In this document: one piece after another, positions 56,221 to 64,000 of the stretch
Layout of the letters: each line of letters begins with the position of its first letter
Position numbering within the stretch: position 1 is the stretch's first letter
From: Chloranthus sessilifolius
Lineage: Eukaryota; Streptophyta; Magnoliopsida; Chloranthales; Chloranthaceae
Length of the DNA: 64,000 nucleotides
Direction: 5' to 3'
NCBI GenBank assembly: GCA_021018995.1
Contig: CM037587.1
Location: 6,140,866-6,204,865, forward strand
Position numbers and translations under genes: made by a program
The notes under the pieces: model-generated
Told to the model about the DNA's origin: nothing
What the model saw: the letters and a program-made list of their open reading frames with translations, nothing else
Database searches by the model: none

Positions 56221-59200
56221 TGTGATAGCCCGATTTTCCTATTTTCATAAAATCTTGTACAATATATTTTTTTTTTTACTCCTGAAACTCAAGGAAAATC
56301 GGACTGTCGGGTCGCACTTCACGATCCGAATACAGAATTTACTTGGTACACCTATAAAATATAGAATCAAAGTAAGTATACACATGGTAAAATAAAAGTT
56401 TCCTTCTATACATAATAACTAAACAAAAAGGCCCAAAAGAAACCACCGGTGATGGCTGACCATCGCCAAAACAATGGCTATAAAGCATAGTTACAAAAAT
56501 CGACAGTGTCATTATATCAGATTATAGAACATACGAAGTCCAAGTCCAAAAGTATACAAACTAAACTCAAAGTGCTCCTAGTCCAACACCAGCGCCTAAG
56601 GTAGAATTCCCCAAATGGGAGACCCCGATCCCTTCTCCGATACTTGATCCAGATCTACACTTATGACGTATAGTCGGGGTGAGCTAACAATCTAAGCTCA
56701 GTAAAGGAAAGCTTAATGCAAATTCACATTTTATCATATAGAAGCATAGATTCAATAATAGAATTGAAAGGTAATTCAAAAACAGAGTTTCATAAAAATA
56801 ACTAAAATTTATATCAAAACGGAATCTCAAAGAAATTTCAATAGTCTACGATGGTGGGTTACATAAAGATTACAGCTGTAAAATTTGGGGTTGTTAAGTG
56901 TTGTCTGATTTCTTGCTCACACATGTGTCTCACATGCAACTTATCATGTCATGCATAACTTAACATAATTTTAAAGACATTTGAATTTAAGCAAAACTGA
57001 TCTTGAATGAAAATTTCAAAGGTATTCACATGTTTTCTAAATCTTTTTCCATAACACAAAGAAAACTTAAACTGATCACTTAAATACAATCTCAAGCATA
57101 TACAGCATTGAGAGCCACAAATTTTTCGATGGGAATCCCTAACTATTGTTGCTCAATTGAACACTTGCGAAAATTGCCCAAGCCCTTACGTTATGAGGAA
57201 TACTTGGCGAAGTGAAATTACCGTTGGTCGATAGAATTGTACGGATATCCCACAGTACCGGTTATGGATATCCCACCGCGTCGGTCACGGATATCCCGCC
57301 GCGTCGGTAGGGTATTCATCCATATTAAACCTTAAATCGAATGCATATGCTAACATATAATAATCACTTAATAACTCATGGAAAAATCTCAATTTCATAT
57401 ACACAACACAAAACTTATATGTAGAACTTATTTTCAAATCTCAATTTCGTATACACAATACAAGACTTATATGCAGAACTTATTTTCCAAAGCTTTCATG
57501 ATGAAGCAGATTGTCACATACATGCAAATTGTCACAAGTCCAGAAACCATTTTCTTTTATAATTAAACTAATGTCTTCTTAGTTACTAGTTAGAAAAAGG
57601 TAGAGCGAATATCATTCCTACATTGAGTCGAGAGGCAAAACGAAGGAAACATCTTACGAACTATAAGTCAAGAAACAAAACGAAGCACACATCGTATGAA
57701 CTACAAATCTAGAAGCAGAACAAATGAATATCATACTAGATAGAAGTCAAGAAGCGAAATGAAACAAATAACAAAGACATCTATGAATCAAAATCGAAAG
57801 TACAAATGGACGTTAAATTTTCCCTACCTCAACCTGAAGCCAAAATGAACCATTCCTCTTCTCAAGGTGACATTCCTATCACGTCCTCTTGATAACAACC
57901 TAGAACACATCAATTTATACCCTATATGTCAAAAATAATGAACAACAGGAAGCCCTAAAGTCTCCCTGAGTCATTTCCTCAAAATCAGAAAAACTCTCAC
58001 AAATTGACCAAATCGATCGATCGAATCCCAATTCGATCGTTCAAGTTCCAGGATTGATCGATCGAAACCTAGTTTGATCTATCAATTTCTTCAGAAAAAC
58101 ACACATATCTCTATTTGGTCACACTCGATCGATCAGTTTCTAAATCGATCGATTGAATCCCATTTCGATCGATCGGTTTCTTCAAAAAAGTCACATATAT
58201 CTGTGCCACAATCCGATCGATCGGTTTACAACTCGATCGATTGGCCTCCAAAATCGATCGGTTTCTCAAATCGATCAATCAAATTCCATTTCGATCGATC
58301 AATTTCTTTAAAAAAATTTCACATCTCTGTCCTGTCAAAATCAATCGATCGATTCTAATTTCAATCAATCGGTTTTGACAGATTCTCAGTCACACGAGCT
58401 TCTTCTTCCCTGACATATTTTTCTCCAAATCTTCACCATATGCTTATAAATTTTACCCATACTTTCTCTAAAGCTTATCATAACTAAATATAGCCTAATA
58501 AACATATCATGCTTACCTTCCTTTGATCGATCTCGCGCTTTTCCAAGATCGTGGCTATGGAGGATTTCAGAGTGAAATTAGCCGATTCCTCCTGCGATTA
58601 AGTCGAAACAAAGCCTATAATGAAGCTCCACTTCAACGCACACAACTCTTCACTCTCCTTATCGTATACGACGCTATCCCACGGTTGGATCACACGTGAA
58701 GGATGGGAGACAAGGGAAGTTTAGATTCTCTTCCTTTCTTTCTTTTCTCTTTCTATATCTCACTCTCTCAACTCTCTTGCAAAACCAAACAAAGCCAATG
58801 TGGCTTGTGTGAAACACCTACCCCCTTTATCCCTTTGGCTTGATTCCATGTGAAGCACACACACACCACTTATGTGTTCTAATTCTTATCCAAGGACTTA
58901 GGCTTGGTGTAAAGCTTTCACACCAACTTGTGTGTACTAACTCAACCAAACTAAGCTTGGCCTTAGTGCTAAGCGTGTGTACTTAAACCAAGTGTTAACC
59001 ATAATTCATAACGTTTTACTTCGGTGTAAAGTGCACATACACACGTGTTTGCCCTTATACCCGAAAGGTTCTGGTTAAGCGTATAGTCCACACACCCATG
59101 TCGGTAATTATTGCATGTCTAAAGGTTCTAACTAAGGCCCATAGTCGGTTCAAATTGTCGGCCCAATTAGTTAGCCCAATATAGTTGGCCCAAATAGTCG

Positions 59201-59345
59201 GTCCAATTAGTCCAATTAGTGTTAATTACTTAACAAACTTTCTTTTTCCAAAGTTTTGCCTTTAGGTTGCATACGAGCACAACATGTTGTCCCTGGCATG
59301 CTCACTTAGTCGGTGCGTGCGGGTTCAAAATTTGGGGATGTTACA
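56221..59345 (-). repeat. LTR C (3125 bp), 3' LTR of a minus-strand element
   Basis: It begins TGTGATAGCCCG and ends GGGGATGTTACA, followed by a reverse-complemented PPT (TTCTTCCCTCCTTC). Boxes: CACCGGTGATGGCTGACC (56442), GACGTATAGTCGGGGTGAGC (56665), GATATCCCGCCGCGTCGGT (57291) and TCCCTACCTCAACC (57822). It also has a 56-bp duplication (57390-57490) and about 54-bp degenerate repeats (57610-57760). Confidence 0.85.
58012..58376 (-). repeat. Palindrome array of LTR C (AATCGATCGATT type)
   Basis: There are about 14 copies of ATCGATCGAT-centred palindromes with variable flanks (CGATCGATCGAATCCC, TCGATCGATCGGTTTC). The spacers AGTCACATATATCTGT and TTCACATCTCTGTCCTGT resemble the CTTCTGTTCAC spacer of element 3. 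Confidence 0.88.
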
Positions 59346-59500
59346 TTCTTCCCTCCTTCAAAAAATTTTCGTCCTCGAAAATTGACGTAACTTATTCGAA
59401 GCCACCCATAAGTTCATCCTTATCAAGATTAAACGTCCTCAAAACCAAGGTTATTACACTCTCTCCTCCTTAAAGGAATTTTTGTCCTCGAAAATGTACG
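59346..59500 (-). other. Two successive PPT/LTR-end junctions
   Basis: TTACA|TTCTTCCCTCCTTC at 59345 and TTACA|CTCTCTCCTCCTTAAAG at 59458 are each followed by TTTYGTCCTCGAAAATKG. The two 113-bp-spaced junctions are diverged copies of the same structure. Confidence 0.75.
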
Positions 59501-60009
59501 ATGGAACGGTTGGTTATACAATATAATAATCATTTGTGAAACTCAAATCACACTCGACAAAGTATTCGCAACCCAACGCAATGAATTGGAAATATTCACA
59601 AGGGTAAAGCCTCAGAGTTTAACCGTAAAAAATGAATCAACTTCACTCCCGCACAGGTAATTACTAACCACTGCTTCCACAACTTAACGAAGTATCCCCA
59701 TAACTAGTTGGTAAGGACATATCCACAAATAAAGATAGATCAACACTGAGATTAAGACTATTAATCCAAAAAACTGTAAACCTACTCAAGACCAACTAGA
59801 CCTTAAGCACTTACAAGTTTACTGCTAATTCAGCATACCACCTCCACAACAATGTTAACCACCAATTCATCAAATTATCCATTAATGACAACTCATCATT
59901 TCCATAACCACATTTGAATCTCCAATAGTCACCCTCGGATTTTGGATAATACTTATCTGAGACAACCGACCATTTATGAAGCTTTCACTCTAAATCAAAG
60001 GAAAGTTTG
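59501..60009. other. Non-coding stretch
   Basis: I see no gene, repeat or palindrome array here. It is presumably internal retroelement sequence upstream of the aORF at 60010. Confidence 0.45.
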
Positions 60010-62551
60010 ATGCCCTCAAAGCTAAATCAAAAGCAGCAAACTAACCTAAAAAGAAAATCTAAATCCCCCGGGGTGGTTATTAGAGAAACACCTGTAGTGA
60101 GAGAGGGAACTGAATTGATATCTACCCCTGGGAAGGGCAAACAAATGAATAAAGGGAAAAAACCAGCGTCCTTTGATATTACAGCAGAACGACTCCCAAA
60201 ATAAATGAAATATCATCTTGTGGGAGCCAAGGTTGCTGTGGACGTTGCCTTTTGGGAAAAGTCTGAGATTGGTGGAGAGTCTATCAAGTATTTTAAAGAT
60301 GTCGGACTGCAGTATTTCCTAGAACCAGGAGTCACAATAGTCTACCATAGATTGGTGAGGTTGTTTTATAAAATCATGACCAAAAGCAGCCAGGACCCAT
60401 CCCCAGTCCTCTCCACAAGTATCGATAGACTACCAATCCAAATTTCTAAAGAAATGGTCGCTAGGGTATTGCAAGCACCCCTGGAATTACCACAAGTGTC
60501 CGAGGATAACCAAGAGGCCAACATCTTGAGGATGCCACCCAATACTCCACCCGATTTCATTTAAATGACAACAGAGTTGTTGGGAAAACCTCCAAGGGAC
60601 TGATCATTCTTCCTTCGGAAAGATTTAAAATCACAGAGTCTGTAATTCCATTTCTTAGATGTCCTGATTCACAAAACAGTCCACCCCACGGGTCACGGAA
60701 CGCAGAGAAGGGCACTTTTTGCAAGATCTCTATATTTAATGACCAACTGCTATTAGTTCGATGAGTCCTCTTATCTTTTTGAAGTAATCAACACCATGAG
60801 GGAGAAATTGAAGCACGAAAAATATCAAACCAAGAAATTATGTCTGCCCTTTGGAGGGTTAATTACAAATTTGCTGAAGAATGTGGGGTACAACATTGAT
60901 CCAAAGGAGAAAGCTCTGCCGAGAGCAGAGGAAGGCCTATCGGTAACAACTTATAGGAGAACTTTAGGTGCTGAAAATAAAAAGCAAATCCCTCTCACTG
61001 CACGAACATAAAGTATCCCCGCTACAGCAAGAGTAACATAGATCCTTGAGATCTAGAAAGAACCAGTTGTGAAAATATTTGAAGCACAAAGGGGTGCACT
61101 TCCAATAGAGGGAGCGAGTGCATCTGCTCCACCTAATGAGAGATCAGAGGCTAGCACCCCAATACGAGAGTGGCCATCTGAGTTGGAGCCACCAGTTGTT
61201 CTAGAACCAGTTACAGATCAAACCAGCCTATATGACTCAGCTTTGGACTCACCATCTGTGCCTGTTTTATCCCTTTCCACTGAGACAAACACACTACCAA
61301 TTGCTCCTGCAGCAGAGCTGGTGAGCCCAATTATTACTACAGCAGAAGAAATCCTTCACAAAGAGAGGAGAAAATTACTGAAAAGGCTAGTTCTAGCCAT
61401 ACTCGTGCACACATAGAGTCCGTTGCTACACTTGTAATTCCAACCACTGCAGAGCAAACTCCCATAGTTCACGTAGTAGAGGCAGGACCAAGTTTTGAGA
61501 ATCTAAGGGTGGTTCATAGAGTTAATGACCCAAGAAACATCTCCTCCAATCATCATTACAACAGCTCCAACATCCTTCGAAGCATAGCATGACTTGGAGA
61601 GGAGATTGAGAGAAGTAGAACAATGGCAAATTATAAATGCACCAAACTTAATACCATTGGCAAGTGTAATCGAGAAATTGGTGGAAGAATTTTATAAATT
61701 GAAAAGCAAAGTCCTAGATTCCCTACCCATTGCACAAGAGCTCCGAGAAACATTAGAAAACATGCGACGAAAGGTTGTCAGAGACCACAATGCACATTGG
61801 ACAGTAGAAACAGTCAAGAAAGTTCAAGAAGCCACTGGAGCTCTTCACAGACAAATGGTGCAGCTACAATAAGAAAACAATACATTGAGAAATAACCAAC
61901 AGGAATGGGAAGGAGAGAAGAAGGAATACGAGGACAAAATGGCAAATTTGATGGAGCAGTTTGGATAATTTATTACAGATCCTGATGCAATAGAAACTGC
62001 GAGAGAAAAAGCCCACCGGGAATATAAGCAGGAACTAATTGCTCAACTAACTGAAAAGAATTATTATCTGATAGTAGAAAAAGGGAAATTGTGCAGGTTG
62101 CAAGAAGATAAGGATTCCAGACTTGCGAGGAGCAGACAAAGCATATTGACTCCCTAATGGACAAATGTTGGGTCACGGTAACAAAATTATGAGCTGAATC
62201 TGAAAAACTACAGGATGAAATAAGAGAAAAATATGTTGTTATCGGTAAACTCAGTGCTTATCTGAATGAAAAGAAAAAGTTGCAGTGGAGTTGCGAATTA
62301 TAAAGGAAAAATATAATACACTAGTAGCAGAGAAAGAGAGTACTGATGCTCTCTTAAAAGAAGCTGAGCCTAAACTACCAGCAGAACCATGCCCAGAAGC
62401 AGCTCCAGATGTTTCTACAAATGTGGTGTCTGACTCAGAGTCTGAATCCTCCAGCAGCCACACCGCACTACTTGCCTTACCTGGTCCTCCTTCTTTAACA
62501 CTTGTACCATACCCATCATCACCAAGTAAGACAAAATGGAAAATTATAACC
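60010..62551 (+). pseudogene. Decayed aORF of a further Ty3/gypsy family
   Basis: The ATG at 60010 opens a Lys-rich N terminus (MPSKLNQKQQTNLKRKSKS). After one stop (60202) the core follows: VDVAFWEKSEIGGES, GLQYFLEPGVTIVYHRLVRLFYKIM. It is the same core as the aORF of element 1 (GLTFLLKPI, YYLRLVRLFYQGL). The frame is kept from 60010 to about 61870, broken only by in-frame stops (60202, 60562, 60600s, 61009, 61038, 61414). A Glu/Ser/Pro-rich linker leads to a likely coiled coil (61594-61872, LEETLENMRR-type heptads). A frame change precedes the last part (62285-62550). An LTR starts at 62552 in the reading frame. The length, about 840 codons, exceeds the aORFs of elements 1-3. Confidence 0.72.
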
Positions 62552-64000
62552 TGTAATATCCCTGATATTTTTTACGTATTTTCGTTTACCTCGGTAAGCG
62601 TGCCCAAAAATAATTATGAGATTTTCGGAGCTTTTTGTTTAGTTTTGGTTATGATGAGCGAGATGACCAAAGGACTTGGTTATGAGATGTGTACAAGTCA
62701 GGAAATCAACGACTTACACAATAAGGTTGGTATTTGTGTTTAACGCCGGAAGTTTTACAAGAATAAATGGATAAGTAGTAATTAGAAATATCTAGATTTT
62801 TATTAGGTTTTATTTTGTATTATAAAGAGAGAGAGATTTGAGAGAATTTACACTTCTCTCTTTCGGTTGAAAGTAAATTGCAAACCAATTGCCTTGCTTT
62901 TGATCTTTAGATCTTGAGAGAGTGAGAGCTCCTCTTCCCATCTCAACCATTGGTTTATTTGGTGCTTGAATTTGGATCAGTTTGAGCTATTGGAAGAGAA
63001 GGTTAGAGGAGAGGATATCACTGTGTCGATAGGATCTGTGCAGTGGAAGAAGGGTTATAATGGGCTGAATTGAAGCTTTTAAACCTTCGATCATAGAAAC
63101 TTGTTTCGGTGCGTGAATCGGTACAAGGGCATCAACTGTTTAAGCTAAAAGAGGTATGTCTTGAAACCTCCTTATGTAAATTTGTTGGGTTTTGTTAGAA
63201 TTAAAAATATGTATTCAATAGAAAAGATTAAATGGCTGTGTAGAAATCAAGGAAAAAGAATCCGGGCATGTTGAGTTAACGACCCACGAACACGAAGAAT
63301 TCAGTCGATTTGAAAATCATTTCGTCGAATTGGAAATCGTGATGATTTGGAAATCGACGATGAAATGAGAATTTTGGCTCGAGATGTAATTCTGAAATTC
63401 GATGGTCGAATTTAAAATCGACCATCGAATTTCAAATTCGACCAACGAATTTGAATTCGATGGTCGAATTCTGTCCTACTTTTGGCTTTTTAAAGTTTGG
63501 TTGGATTTTTATTCTATGAACTTTTGGGTTGATTTTAGGCTCTATATTAACACAGAGAGTGTTAATATATGTAGGTTTTGACGATTGGGAGTCCTTGGAG
63601 AGGACTGCTTGTTCATGCTTTTGAAACTTCTTGGTTAAGGTAGGGGAACCCAAATTATTATTTGCATAAATTTATAAGCATAAACTGTTATAGACAATTT
63701 CTTTTAGAAGTATAAAATTTGAAAATTCGGTTGCACACAGTATAATTAAAACTTTGAACATATGATACAATCTGAAAATTTGTAAACCTTGTCATAAATA
63801 AGAATCTTTGGAAATCAGAACCTCAGTTAAATTTTGAATCAGAATTTCGAATTAGAACCTTGAAAAATCAGAATTATGTTATGAATAATAAGCTTTGATA
63901 TGTGTTAGCATTTGCATTTGATTTAGGGTTCATAAGTACGATGCCCTAGATTCTACCAACCGTGTTGACGGTAAAACTTTGGCGCAAGTTTCCCTCATAG
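62552..64000 (+). repeat. LTR start, continues beyond the window
   Basis: TGTAATATCCCTG begins at 62552 with no PPT before it, so it probably is an insertion into the aORF. It contains the family-type palindromes (63300-63472), TTAAGGTAGGGGAACCC (63636), ACCGTGTTGACGG and GGCGCAAGTTTCCCTCATAG at the window end, matching the box order of the other LTRs. The plant-type TATA region around 62815 is uncertain. Confidence 0.75.
63300..63472 (+). repeat. Palindrome group of the last LTR (ATTCGATGGTCGAAT type)
   Basis: Alternating TTCGATGGTCGAA and TTCGACCATCGAA copies (arms TTCGA/TCGAA around three bases) occur at 63398-63471, with more diverged TCGTCGAATTGGAAATCG-type copies before them. The position in the LTR is the same as the arrays in the other families. 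Confidence 0.78.

Overview
The window is nuclear DNA of a flowering plant, most likely a dicot-type angiosperm with a repeat-rich genome. The evidence is one multi-exon gene with canonical GT-AG introns (a GH28 polygalacturonase with a signal peptide), Ty3/gypsy elements with chromodomain-type integrases primed by initiator tRNA-Met, CACTA-like MITEs and a Ty1/copia relic. I cannot name the species.

Layout. 1-38755 is a nested stack of large Ty3/gypsy elements. The oldest visible layer is an LTR (element 0, +, ending at 38755). Element 2 (-, 7860-36163) sits inside it. Element 2 was itself hit three times: by element 1 (+, its 3' part at 1-7859) in its 3' LTR; by element 3 (-, complete, 14560-29710, TSD TAAAG) in gag; and by a solo LTR (29893-32523, TSD TCTAG) in gag. 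Another solo LTR of the same family (22414-24841, TSD GTTCT) sits in the pol of element 3. 39647-44187 (-) is the only intact host gene seen, a nine-exon polygalacturonase. 44.2-52.4 kb is intergenic DNA with microsatellites, four CACTA-like MITEs, one long-TIR MITE, a hAT-like TIR element and a third solo LTR (49009-51442, TSD CGACC). 52.4-59.5 kb holds a degenerate Ty1/copia gag followed by three LTR heads, each inserted in the previous one. 60010-62551 is a decayed plus-strand copy of the accessory ORF (aORF) carried by these elements, and another LTR starts at 62552 and leaves the window.

Elements 1, 2 and 3 share one plan: LTR - PBS - gag - (candidate intron) - protease/RT/RNase H/integrase/chromodomain - array of short perfect palindromes - aORF - PPT - LTR. 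The LTR carries a second array of the same palindrome. The palindrome differs between families: TCGACTAGTCGA in element 1, TTGATCGATCAA types in elements 2 and 3, TCGCTCGAGCGA in the solo LTRs, ATCGATCGAT types at 58.0-58.4 kb, and TTCGA-TGG-TCGAA at 63.4 kb. Its format and position are conserved. A family-specific palindrome array in both the LTR and the spacer just upstream of a conserved aORF is the most interesting signal here. It would fit an element-encoded DNA-binding protein recognising its own family, comparable in logic to the VANC anti-silencing proteins of VANDAL transposons. That function is inference.

Almost every retroelement ORF is broken. Most in-frame stops that can be compared with a relative look like C-to-T changes, as expected for silenced, methylated copies.
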